Part shown: positions 23,390-34,900 of the stretch, piece after piece
Numbering within the stretch: position 1 is the first letter of the stretch
Layout: every line of letters begins with the position of its first letter
Source of the DNA: Pisolithus tinctorius
Taxonomy: Eukaryota; Basidiomycota; Agaricomycetes; Boletales; Pisolithaceae
Assembly (NCBI GenBank): GCA_024663395.1
Contig: JANFAH010000095.1
Location: forward strand, 1 to 64,000
Direction of reading: 5' to 3'
DNA length: 64,000 bases
Translations under genes and position numbers: made by a program
Notes under the pieces: model-generated
What the model saw: the letters and a program-made list of their open reading frames with translations, nothing else
Databases searched by the model: none
Told to the model about the DNA's origin: nothing

Positions 23390-26050
23390 TTTTGGAATGA
23401 TCCCGATCCACACCCTCGAAACTTCGCGTGGAATCTCGTGATGTTCGTCAACGTGGGAGTGAGGCGCCGCTTGGTTCCAATGGGAATCCAGTTTTTGTTG
23501 AAGAACTCGACTTGTTTCGGTGCGACGAGTTTCTGGAGCGTATGGGCTGTGCGATAGTGGTGGAAGATGCGGTCCTTTCATACTCGCCGTGAGGCAGCTC
23601 GGCCAACAAAAGAGCGCTAAAGGGCTGCCCCAGTATTAAGAGCAGCTGTTGCGCAGTGATGGGGTCTAGCCTGGCGGATGGACCAGTTAACTTTGAATTC
23701 CAAGGGCATACAAGGTGTAGAGCTTCTGGCGACATGTCCATATTTTCTAGTTCGCGCGGCACCAGGCCGGATGCCTGGATGTTGTACACAACGTGCAAAG
23801 CTGACCTTTTTAGTTGAATCGCTGCAACAGGATGGGCAGAGGATGGCAGTTCAGGGCGGCAATTGATAAATCGCGGGAGGTGGGACTTGAAGAGCGAGCC
23901 GCACAGCTTTTGCAGTGTTGTAATCGACGTAGTCCCCTGAATCATAATTGATGCATGCTTTTCTACACTAAGTCAGGGGAGCGATGGTAATGGCAGCGTT
24001 CGGTACGAGGTGATATGAGCCGGGAGGCAACTGAGAAAACTTGATGCTTCTCCTACCCGATCCAGAACCAAGACTTCGCCAGACCGTGATACGATTTCTG
24101 ACTGAAGACGGCCCGGGCTGTTTCTGCAGGTTCACCGTAGAGAACGGGTAAATGGATATTGAAGAGCCCAAAATGCGAATAGGCGATGTCCTCGGAACGG
24201 GAGGTACGTCGTGACGATGCCCACTGGAATCTCGAACGTGCGTCGCCCATGCCTGGAGAAAAGTCAGTCAGGAATCGAGATGCTATTCCCGTTGAAATTT
24301 CCAACTCTTTTGGTACAACGACCTCCATTTTGTGATTTGAAGACTTGAGGTTCTTGTAGAGCGACCAGTTCTGTGTGTAGAACAGAATGGTGCGAGTAGC
24401 TAGCAACTCTTGGAGGGTCCACCAGTGTTGGAACCACTTACTTCTGACAAGTGAGCCGTTCTCCGAAACGTCGGCGAGATACACGATCGTTAGAGCGGAC
24501 CCTCGATACCATGTGAACATCAATCTTATCGCACCGCAGCACGTATCACTCCGAGCCTACAGGTAGTCGCACCTACAAGCAACAATACAGAAGTCCCGGG
24601 GCTTTCTGAGACTCGCCTTCAGTGGCATATGTTGCACATCATATATGGAGGGACCCTCGACTCGATGTCGCGCAACGATGGCTCGCCATCACCCCAGCAA
24701 TGAGAAAGAGTGGTAAACTAAAAGTATTTTGCGGCGGCAAGACGAATGCACCCGCGATCGATATCGGGGTCACACGTAAGTAACGATAGTAGACGACGGT
24801 ATTGTTTGCTGTTCACGAAGTGAGGTACCAGAGCGTCTGGGTCGTACAACTTGCCGGTACGCGTGTCTAGCAATCTAGTCAGCGAGTTTTCCAGCATGTC
24901 AATTACGACACTCCAAACCACTTGCTAAATGTCAACTTGCTCAGCGCCTAGAGTACAGGTAGTGACCACCTCAATTGGCGGACTGATCTTCATTTCCAAG
25001 GCAGCCGCAGACTCTCCAGGTATGTGTCATAACCGTTAATAGGCCCATGGCCACTTGATGGAGCTGAACGGCCTGGTCTAAATCAGCCCATGTCGTGGAG
25101 TGATCAGGGTGTCCAGCTGGACAGAGTTTAAGTACATGCTGATGCAACGTGATGGCCGTGTTCAAGTTGGCAATCGTATGATGGTCGTAGAAGGGTCCGT
25201 TGCTGAACCGAGTCCCGAAGGCATAATGAAAGCTCGTGGAGTGAGGGGGAAATTACAGCATAATCCGTTGAAAGGGTTTCGCAAAATAATTGCGCCTCGG
25301 CAGTAGTGAGCATTGCGAAGTGACCCAGAAAGATCGCTCAAGAGCAACAGCAAGATCGTGAAGACACTTGCGACGACTACGATGACCCATTGGATGGAGA
25401 TCGAGTAACATATGTCTGAGCTTCATAATTTCTTCAGTCAGCAGCCGTCCCCTGCCTGCTAAACCTGTCGGTAAGAGAGGCCGCAAGGCCGTTGAGCAAC
25501 TAACGTCGGAACCGACGTCCAGGAGAACATAGTTCCAATGCTGTGTGGAGCAGCTCAATCGCCTCTTCTAAGTTGTGAATCGCAGCTTGTCTCCGGAACG
25601 GCTTTCTGAGATTATGGGCAAGATCATCAAGAGCTATACAACGATCGAAACGCCCAGGCGGACAGTACTCTAGTGCCGGACGTTTGAGCATGACGGCTTC
25701 TTCCAGGTCTGCGACTACCTCCTGATTGTCGTACCTATTTGAAAGACATAGACCAAGACCAAGTGCGCTGATCAATAAAAGCGGGCGAAGACGTTCAGAA
25801 GGATGTAATTGCGACGCTGCACGGAACAGCTCAATCGCCTCCTCCAAATCGCGCATTGCACCTTGTTCCTCGAACTACTGCAAGAGGTCGCTGGCAAGAT
25901 TGCAGAGAGCAATGCTATAAAACGAATCCCCTGGTGGACAGAGCTTTAGTACCTTACGTCCGAGCACGATGGTTTCTCCGAGCCGGCAACTCCCCTCACC
26001 TTGGAGTACCTCATCGGGGCACAGAGGGCAAAGCCGCGAAGGATTGAAGA
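23390..26050 (-). pseudogene. decayed HET-domain/TPR gene (heterokaryon incompatibility type)
   Basis: Remains of a fungal incompatibility-type gene reading right to left. TPR-like units come first: VLKLCPPGDSFYSIALCNLA, then DLEEAIELFRAASQLHPSE, LEYCPPGRFDRCIALDDLA and ITLHQHVLKLCPAGHPDHS. A linker (LLDTRTGKLYDPDALVPHF, LLTCDPDIDRGCIRLAA) leads to the HET domain (LSHCWGDGEPSLRDIESR; FTWYRGSALTIVYLADV; WTLQELLATR; SEDIAYSHFGLFNIHLPVLY). The C-terminal part retains FSALLLAELPHGEYERTAS. In-frame stops interrupt conserved blocks: TAG at 25877-25875 in a TPR unit, and TAG at 24559-24557 where the family has Trp after DYL. Frame changes occur between blocks near 24620 and 25100-25500. Such genes control self/non-self recognition in other fungi; this copy is very probably inactive. 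Confidence 0.78.
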
Positions 26051-28041
26051 AAGAAGGTTTCAGATTTCACGCTTTGTCTGCTTTCAGGAAATGTTGTTTG
26101 TTGAATACATCCAACGTTGTTCTGCCGGGAGGAGACACAAGTGAAAACGATTTGGCTTTCAGGGAAGGTTAGATAATCGGTTGCAAGAGGAACGGTAGAG
26201 CCGTACATTATCCTCAAACACGGCAAAGAAATAGAGGCCCAAGAACACTGAATGTCAGAATGCCACCCAATCAGCGAGGCCAGTTAAACAATGTGAAGCA
26301 ACTCACGGGTAAGAACAACAAGTCAGGCAGTGAAATTTTGGAGATGTCGATAAAATAAAGTGTGGATTACAGCTACATGAAGATCAATGCATGTAACGCA
26401 ACGAAAAGTCCGTAAGGAATTCACTGATAGATGCGAACAAAAGTGCAAGCTGATAGAAGATGCGACAGAAAATTGGGCTGTATACTGTTCCAGGAAATCA
26501 CAGCGATTAAAGAACGGGAAAGCACTCACCAACAGCACATCTTGAATGTGAGAGAGGGCGCAAGACTACTATCCATACCCCAACCCCAGGCACCACTTGG
26601 CCAACACGTTTCCGCCACTACCCGAGGTCCTTGTGACGGTTATCCCAAGTAGTATGGCTTCTTAAAACATTTGTGGAACGTTCTGGCGACTCCACAGTAG
26701 GTGGTTAAATGGCCAGGTTTTTCTCCCCTTACACTGCTGTCCGTTATTAGCGGTATGTCAACATATACACAGTTGCTCCACATACCGGAAGCTATCAATC
26801 CTCGAGACTACCACGGAAAGAAAAAGATTCAAACCGACAGTGACAGTTCCCTACCGCAGCAAGTGACATCCGGGGATACCCGGATCAGCAAAAAGGAGAG
26901 TCCTGTGCAGAGCTTTACAAGCCCTTCCGTGTTGCTGACGCCTTTTTCAAAAAGGTGTCATGAACCGCGTGGGTGACGTATGACACTATGCCCACTCGAA
27001 CGTCGCAAAGCGGAAGAAAAAGCGAAGCAAGGTTTGATTCACTGTGGGGTGTAACCGCCGTTTGAAAAGGCCGCATACGTGGCTCTGCGCGCTTCCAATA
27101 ACAACACCTCAGACGACACTTATCTCGCTGTCAAATCAGGTCCGATTTGGTCAGATGGAACCGTGACTCTGCATGTATCGCGTCGCAGCACATTCAGCGC
27201 AAGTTCCTAGTTTCGCCTAGCAGTATGATCGCCACAATGATACACTCGCGTGAGCAGATCATTGCCTCCAGAGTTCGATAATGAGAGCTCATAGGAGAAA
27301 GATTTCACTCCCTCCTTGTCCCTGAAAGGTCGACGAAGTCCCAAAAGGTGGATATGAGCATCTCCATGGCGAAGGAAAGTCTGTGGCGCAAGTGGCAGGT
27401 GGAGTGCAACAAAAAAAAGACAATCGATTATAGCTCCGACGTCAGAGGTTCCAGCATGGGCATACCTTGTATTCCACTAACACGGGCCCTTCTGCCTTGC
27501 GCATTTCACACGGTTCTCTGACCAAAATCCATGTGTAATGGGAGCTTGGAGCACACAGGCCTTCAGCCCGGCCCTTGTTTCCGCCGCCAGTCGTGCCAGG
27601 AGGTCCAACAAACATATCAACACTGCCTTACATTTACATCATAGGGCTACACTTACCATGTATTCATAGTTTGTTTAAATCAACAACTTGGAATGATGAC
27701 CTGTGAGAGTGAGGTGGTTATTCGATTCGATTACCAGCGCGAAACAGTTCTTTCCTGGTGCGGGGAAGGCAAGGGATCTTCTCACCGGTTGGCCGAAGAT
27801 AAGATGAACCATGTTGGCGTTTGAAGGAAACCGACCCGACGGACGCGAACTTGGACTACGTCGACGTCAACAACCGATCGATTAGTACCCCTGAATCGTG
27901 GAGGCAATGGGCGACTGCGGAACGCGTACCTACTAAGGCAAGTGGTCGCTTGGACGGACCTCACTTTGCATCCAGTTCCGCGCCGGTATCGCCTTGTATC
28001 GTATTCGTCGTTATACGTTTGAGAACCACAGCAGGATAACG
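26051..28041. other. 2 kb gap without recognisable gene
   Basis: Only short open frames without motifs. It may include the former upstream part of the HET/TPR gene and the promoter of the zinc-ribbon gene. No repeats or RNA genes were seen. Confidence 0.45.
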
Positions 28042-28598
28042 ATGGACTTCTTCTGTAGGCGTCAAAACATTTCTGTGCGTCAGCAACGTCCGTTCTAACT
28101 ATGATCCCAGTTTGTATCCCCCTCGTAGGTCAGTGATACAGATACCACCACTCGTCGTATGAGTATTTGACTGACAGAGCCGCCCATCTCGAAAGTCGGT
28201 TGTCCCAACAAGATAAACCCCATGGGAGGAGACCAATCCCCGAGAGTCTGTCCAAGATGTCATAACGGTGAGTTTATTATAGTTCGGCTATCGTCCCGTG
28301 GTTGAACGCTGAATCTCGAGCAGCGTCGATGTTTGCCGCCAAATCCCGTGTCTGGTTCGAGTTTTGCTTTGTACCTCTTATTCCATTGCGGTCTAAGGAC
28401 GTCTGGATGTGTGGTATATGCCAACTGCAAACAGTCATGCAACCTGGGTGAGTTGCATTTGTTCGTCGTATGGATAAGGTGCTAATCAGTTGTCTGTTAT
28501 TTAGTTGGGCCCCTGCAGTAGCACAACCAGGATATGGTTACCAGCCAGCACAATATGGGGATGGTTATTACCGGCCAACATACAGTCAGTCCGGATAG
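28042..28598 (+). CDS. small zinc-ribbon protein
   Basis: Short fungal protein with a zinc-ribbon of the zinc_ribbon_15 type. Exons read by eye: MDFF (28042), a tiny exon CIPLV (about 28110-28128), an exon with KVGCPNKINPMGGDQSPRVC followed by PRCHN (to about 28265), an exon ASMFAAKSRVWFEFCFVPLI then DVWMCGICQLQ (about 28323-28448), and a Gly/Tyr/Pro-rich tail (GYGYQPAQYGDGYY) stopping at 28596. The two CxxC pairs (CPRC and CGIC) flank a hydrophobic WFEFCFVPLIPL core, the family hallmark. Length is about 112 residues. The hydrophobic FFFCIPLV start is also typical. The function of the family is not established. The second and third junctions are approximate. It converges with the aspartic protease gene (92-base gap). 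Confidence 0.8.
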
Positions 28599-28690
28599 TC
28601 GACACGTTGCCATGTGATACATCTCCATACTTCTACTGTATTCTATTAGTCCCATGTTTTCCTTTCATCGGATGTTCTGTCCCAATGTAC

Positions 28691-30331
28691 TTATGCTGCC
28701 CTGTTCTGCTCAAGCGTCCTCTGCAGTTTACGACGGGGCCCATATACAACAGTCACAATAACCCCGATGATAAGTCCACAAATCGCGCAGACAGAAGTGG
28801 CAATCACAAGAACGCGAGATTGTGGCGGGGTGAAGTGCCCAAGAACAGATGATGTTGGCAGTGGGTCTTGGCCACGTGCCTTCTGGAAATCTGATAGTGC
28901 AGTCTTGGGGTCGGTCAAATTTAACAAGCCGATCAACGCCGGCCGCGAAGAAGTTGCAGCTTGGTGCACTACGTAGGCATTCTGACGCACAAGGTCAGTT
29001 ATAAAAATATTCGCAAATATTGGTAGAGACTCGCCTTAAGAAAGCTATCTCCTAAAATCCAATCACCAGAATTCACCTAAGAAGACCATTCAGTGCCTTG
29101 AGAAACAGACACCATATTCTCATACCCCGTCACTAGCCTGAAGGCCACCGATACACCAAGAATTATCGTCAGCCCATTTCCAAATGATATTTATGTCTTC
29201 GGGGTGAAGGGGAATCTCCAGAGCGCTATCTTGCTCGCCAAGCTTGATCCGGACATCCATGAATCTGTTGCATCGGACTTCCCATCTTTGAGAGCCTCTA
29301 TTATACCGCACAGAATTCCCAACATTAACGGTGTTCCAGAAAGTCTCAACGTCAGCTGTAGGACCAAGGATAAACGTCGTCCCGGTATCCAGGACTCCGA
29401 TCGGAGAGAACGCCCCAGGGACAAGGGAGCGAGAGAGAGGAAGGGAGAGAGAATATATTGTTATGGATTGAATGGGAAGTTTCCAAAAATCATATGGACT
29501 ATGGGATGTTTGGAAAACGGAGAAAAATGACAGCTGGTTCGAGTCGTTTACTATCGATGAGTCGAGCTCTCCGATTGTGACGGAAGAGTCGCTACTAGTG
29601 CCTGTTTCCACGTTATTGCGACCCAGTGCGTAGGCAAAGAATCTGTGCTCATCACTAAGATGATTGAAGATGTTCTCCAGTAAAGTGGTTCCCAACGTCG
29701 GTTGAATCGCAGCAATTGAAGGGAAGGCGAAACCAACAATGCCCGAGTTCCCTATTCCCCCTAGATCAAGTCCACTCGTTTGATTGGCAAGTGCTGATGG
29801 ATACATACATGTGAGACGCGCATCGAACGTGAGTAATCTCACCCACCGAACGTCTGCGACGCTACCTGATACGAGCCGAGTTCTATTATCTCAGAGCCGA
29901 CGGTGCCAGCGACTGAACCTGCAAGGTAATTAAGTTTGAACGGTTCCCCCGACAAGCTTAGCGTATGCGATTCTGCTTGCGAATACTTTGGGACACCGTG
30001 ACAATCATCAGTGTTACAATCCGTCGATGCAACCCACTGAGCAACGAGATAGATGCGTTATGGACATCCAGGAAATCGTATAGGACACGTACCAGGTCCG
30101 AGGAACCTGTGTCGAAAACGACCCAGAAGTCGTGGTCGCCAATGCTAGCAGGCAGTTCAGACAAGAAGCTAGAGCTTCAGAGCAAGAACATGTGTACTCA
30201 AGCCTTAGGAGGTATGCCCTGTGACGAGATATTAAATGAGTTGTCAACGAGATCGGAAAGACTTACACATCGACGTTTCGCAATGGGATCCGTGTCCCCT
30301 GAGTAATTGACGCATCCCGTCCATTCGACAT
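28691..30331 (-). CDS. aspartic protease (pepsin family A1) with C-terminal membrane anchor
   Basis: Secretory-pathway endopeptidase. The first catalytic motif is VVFDTGSSDLW (split by an intron after DL), followed by VASTDCNTDDCHGVPKY. The flap-side region includes LAGSVAGTVGSEIIELGSYQ and GLDLGGIGNSGIVGFAFPSI. The second catalytic motif is GVLDTGTTFILGPTADVE. The C-terminal lobe has WCIGGLQASD and, after an intron, a final exon with the NAYVVHQ block. Beyond the fold a tail carries a hydrophobic segment (VLVIATSVCAICGLIIGVIV) and a basic end (YGPRRKLQR), so a type I membrane protease is likely. The stop is at 28691. The start at 30331 (MSNGRDASITQG) has no signal peptide, so an upstream exon may be missing. 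Both catalytic Asp are intact. Confidence 0.85.
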
Positions 30332-30583
30332 AGCAAGGTTGCAGACTGAGGGGGTTTGGTCATGGAGAGGGGCATGATCGGGACGCAGTGCTCGTTAGGG
30401 GGCCGACGACGTTGGGGAAAAGGAGGCTTGGTTCCCTGAAGTCTCGTTTTATTTTATTTTATGTTGTGGCGGCCAAGTCACGCCCTGGCCACGCGTCACA
30501 CGGCACTGCACCACCGCCCTTTGTCTTGTCCCTCAGCGAGCGTCCACCGTCTCTCAGCTACTGCTCACGTTTTCGAGTTCACA
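30332..30583. promoter_or_regulatory. divergent promoter region protease/YPT1
   Basis: A 252-base gap between the start codons of two divergent genes. If the protease has an unseen signal-peptide exon, it lies here. Confidence 0.35.
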
Positions 30584-31632
30584 ATGCATACCAGCGAGTA
30601 CGACTATCTATTCAAGCTCCTTCTCATCGGTGACTCTGGTGTTGGGAAGGTTCGTTTTCGTTGCTGTCACAACGTAAGCTCCGTTGCTGACCTCGTCTGT
30701 ATAGTCCTGTCTCCTCCTTCGGTTCGCGGACGACACATACACGGAGAGCTATATAAGCACTATTGGTGTCGACTTCAAGATCCGCACTATCGAACTCGAG
30801 GGAAAGACCGTGAAGCTACAGATTGTGCGTACCCTTCCACTAGCCTTCACCTTTTGACTCTCTCCCCACCGTCACCGGCCTTAAATTACGCCTGTCCTTC
30901 TTTCATCTTTTCCCAATTCGTTGGTGCCTCCTTTTCAATGCTCTTCTCGTGTTTTTGGAACTGTCCTAACTTGGCTATTTCTGCCATTGCAGTGGGACAC
31001 AGCGGGTGCGTTTTTCTTCCTTGCCGACTTGGCTCACCAGCTCACCGTTTCAAACACAGGTCAAGAGCGATTCCGCACGATCACATCCTCCTACTACCGA
31101 GGTGCTCATGGTATCATCGTCGTTTACGACGTCACTGACAATGGTTCGAAACTAACCCTTTCGCTGCTGCCCTGCTGACTGCCATTCATAGATACTTTCA
31201 CGAACGTTAAGCAATGGCTTCAGGAGATTGACCGATATGCGTCGGAGGGTGTTAACAAGTTGTTGGTAGGCAACAAGTCAGACCTGACTAACAAGAAGGT
31301 GGTCGAGTACAGTGTGGCCAAGGTACTATCCGCTGTGGCTCACGCTCCAAGGTTTATACGTTTGACACTTTCACACAGGAATTTGCTGACCAACTCGGCA
31401 TTCCTTTCCTGGAGACCTCGGCCAAGAATGCAACGAATGTCGAGCAGGCGTTCTTGACCATGGCGAAACAGATCAAGGATAGGTCAGCCAATTTTCTTTT
31501 CCATCCACCTTCTTGCTGCTGACATCTCCTAACAGAATGGGAGCTACGTCAACTCCTGCGGGAGGTGCGAAGTCATTAACGGTGACTCCAGGGCAGTCAG
31601 TGCAACAACAGCAGTCTAGCACCTGCTGCTGA
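30584..31632 (+). CDS. YPT1: Rab GTPase, YPT1/Rab1 type
   Basis: Small GTPase for ER-to-Golgi transport and autophagy. Six exons give about 204 residues, as expected for Rab1. Motifs in order: P-loop GDSGVGKSCLLLRF (split by an intron after GK), switch [40 protein letters not shown], and ETSAK. The end is STCC, a double-cysteine geranylgeranylation signal, with stop at 31630-31632. The effector region matches Rab1/Ypt1 rather than Rab8/Sec4, where the switch I sequence differs slightly. Introns are short, and the first interrupts the P-loop codon region. The start at 30584 ([17 protein letters not shown]) is the only fitting ATG. Confidence 0.95.
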
Positions 31633-31978
31633 ATGCGGTTGCCTGCGCACTGGTAGCGCGACTTCTTCTTGGCAGCGTCACGTCGCCATCAGGGAATATC
31701 ATGTAGCACGTCGTGGGCGATATCCGTTACATACTCCCCCTTCTCGACATTAGCGGACTTATTTGTTACGTTTCGAAACTGGTCTCTCCTTTTAGGTCGC
31801 GTCCTTCGAATTTTATTGTCTTCGCTAACATTTGGATGTGAGGAAGCTGAGATGCCATCAATCGATAAGCTGATACGAATCCGTTGAAATACTGATCTGC
31901 TCTTCTTTCAACCACTCACGCTTTATCTTTGTTATTGTTCAACTCGATCATACACATATCTACATCGCCACTGACAAT

Positions 31979-34900
31979 ATGTCCAGGCTCGTTGTTTACA
32001 CTAACTCGTTCAAAGTCGAGCGCATCACAGAAAATAAGAAATATCACCAATATGATGGTACTGTGTACTTTGATCTCACCTCGTTATACATGCACTCAGT
32101 GTACCTGCTGAATGGCACCCATGCTCGCGTCTTACTACAGTGTGTAAGTTTGATTCGACCCAGATGCTGGTGAATTTGCTAACCGTAACTTTCTTGAGCG
32201 TTCGAACCCGAGATTAGACAGGCCGGAAGACGTATCGAAATTTTCGAACGGCTGCAAAACCATACTGAACCGACGCTTTTCACCCCCAAGGTGATCTATG
32301 ATGGAGACGCGATCGCGTACTCGGGGAGGATACTCGCTTTTGGACAGTCCCACACGGTTAGTGTAGTTTTTGATTTCGCGTCTCCCGGCCCCATATGCTC
32401 ACCCGCGTCGATGATCATATCCGCAGTTTGAGGTAGACATGTCAGACCGTGGCACGAGCAAGCGCCGGTTCGCGGTCACCTTGAAGCGCGTCGATGCTTC
32501 GGTCATCGACTTCAAGTTCGTCTCGCGCGTCCTATACTGTTTATTGTGTCCTGAGCTTGTCCTATTCCAGTGATCTACGTCAATTCCTCGACGGTCGTTT
32601 GAAGCAACAGACCCCAAAAGTCATCGTAGCCATCAATCTCTTGCAACTCATTGTCCGTCAAGGACCCAACTTGCAAGTCGCTCCACCACGATCTCTGCGG
32701 AATACTGATACGTTTTAAACAGGAAATATCCTAACAATATTAAGTCATTCTTCACTAAGGACGCTGGAAGGGTAACCCTGGGGGGCGGATTAGAAGCATG
32801 GAAAGGCTTTTACCAGTAATGGATTCACTCTCATTAAGAATGTTTTCTGACTCCGCTCCAGGAGCGTCCGACCAACGCATAATCAATTACTTGTCAACGT
32901 AGATGTTACATGCGGTGTCCTGTAGGTCGTACATTGGCGATCACAGCTCGCGACTCAAGCATTTGGCAGCTACCAGGAGGGTCGCCTTATTGACGTCGCC
33001 CTTGCTTTATTGGGGCAATCTCATGTACGCACACTGAAGCTTCAGGAGGCTTCCCCCGACTTTCGAAAACTCAAGAGCTTCTTCAAAGGGGTATTCGTTG
33101 GCTTTACGCATTTGAAGGGCAAAAAGAAAAAGATTTCGCAGTTCATTCCTGAGGCTGGGTACTATAAATTCCAGAAGGGATCTGATGGACCGGAGATTAG
33201 CGTTCAGGTGGGCATTGTTTTCAGCGAGTGTGCCATTTCTAATGGCTATGTATTTGATAGCAATACTACCGGGAAACCTACAACATCCATCTCCAGTACC
33301 CAGAGATTATTGGGGTTGGTTTTGTCAGGAAAAATGAGGTTACCGTAATCCCCTTGGAATTGTGTGTCGTTTTACCCAACCAGCGTTACACCCGCAAGTT
33401 GCCTCAAGAGTGCACTAAGAAGATGGTGGAGTTTAGTTCAGAGAAGCCTCAAGCTCGGATGGAGGCTATCATGAGAGGCTTAAGTAGCTCGGGCCCTAAC
33501 ACGGTGAGCGACAGCATAGCGCACGACATGATCGTCTCTGCTGACTGCGATGAAGGCTTTAGATTACAGAAATTCCCCCTATGTGCAAGAAGCGGGTTTA
33601 CAGATCTCCGCATCTCCTTCAGCGATCGACGGCCAGGTTCTCAAGACACCAGGCATGGCCTATGGCCAAACCAATAACTTAGTTGTACGTCTCCGTGCCT
33701 TCTGAGTCGACGTCAGCTAGATTTCTTCGCTTCAGTTTCCGAGGAATGGGGGTTGGAACGTGCTTAATCAGAGGTTCCACCAGCCTCGCGATATTAAGGC
33801 GTGGGCTGTGGTGGATTACAGCCTGAATAAGGCGAGAGCCCGTTCCAATACAGAGAGATTTGTCAAGATGCTGGTGGAATGTTGCGGGCAACTAGGTAAC
33901 AACAATCGTTCTGTCTGTTTCGTGAATGGTAGGGCTCATGCATTGCAGGAATGAGTAGGTATCTTTTGGTCGTCCTGAGTCATACTCAAACATGTGGCAA
34001 GATGTTTCCTTAACGCAAGTGTACAAAGTCGGAAGTCAGAATGTTAGCCAGGTAAACAGGTTATATTTGCATGAAGAACATTAATAGACTGCAATGGCAT
34101 AGGACTTAATGAATGCTGGAAAGGAGGCCAGTTTCCAAACACCACCTGACCTGATATTGGTGGTATTGCCATCATCTGCGGCGGAGATAAGGTTAGCTGT
34201 AAAACAATTTGGGGATGTTCATACTGGTGTAAGTACTCAGTTCTATCACTGCAATAGCAAACTGAGCCTTATTCCCTACTCAGATCTCTACACAGTGTGT
34301 TGTAAGTCTCATGAATTTTGAATGGTGTTTTCATCTCACTCTCATTCCAGAGGGAAGATAAGATTGCTCGTGCCAATAATCAATACTGCAACAATGTTGC
34401 AATGAAGTATGTTAGACACATTCACTTTGGCTTTTCATGCATACTGATGGCTGTCTAGGATCAATGCCAAACTGGGGGGTGTGAATGCAATACCAAAAGC
34501 ACCTGCATTAGATAAGTTGAAGGAAGCACCATTCATGATTATGGGTAATGCAATTACTGTGTGTTGTTCTACAGCTCTGACCATTACTGCACTTAGGTGT
34601 TGATGTGGGGCACCCCTCACCTGGAGTAATGGATCAGCCCTCTGTGGCATCTTTAGTATTTTCTTTTGACATGGATGCCTCACGTTATGAGGCTTTGACT
34701 TGTATCCAGAGGCCCAGACTAGAGATCATTGAAGACTTGGGAAGTATGGTGAAGGTAAGTGTCCAATGCATTATGTGCTATCAAGTAACCTTAGCTTTCA
34801 ATTGCAGACTGCTGTCAACTTGTTTGGCAGCAGAAACAAGACACCACCTCAACGTCTCATCCTGTTCAGAGATGGGTTATCTGAGGGTGAGTATGCTCAA

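Noticed and set aside
32877..32990. Apparent stop codons within the Argonaute gene (TAA/TAG after the PAZ-side exon)
   Set aside because: An intron with donor CT|GTAGGT and acceptor GGCAG joins VNVDVTCGVL to YQEG in frame and removes the stop; another intron upstream restores YQ|SVRPTH.
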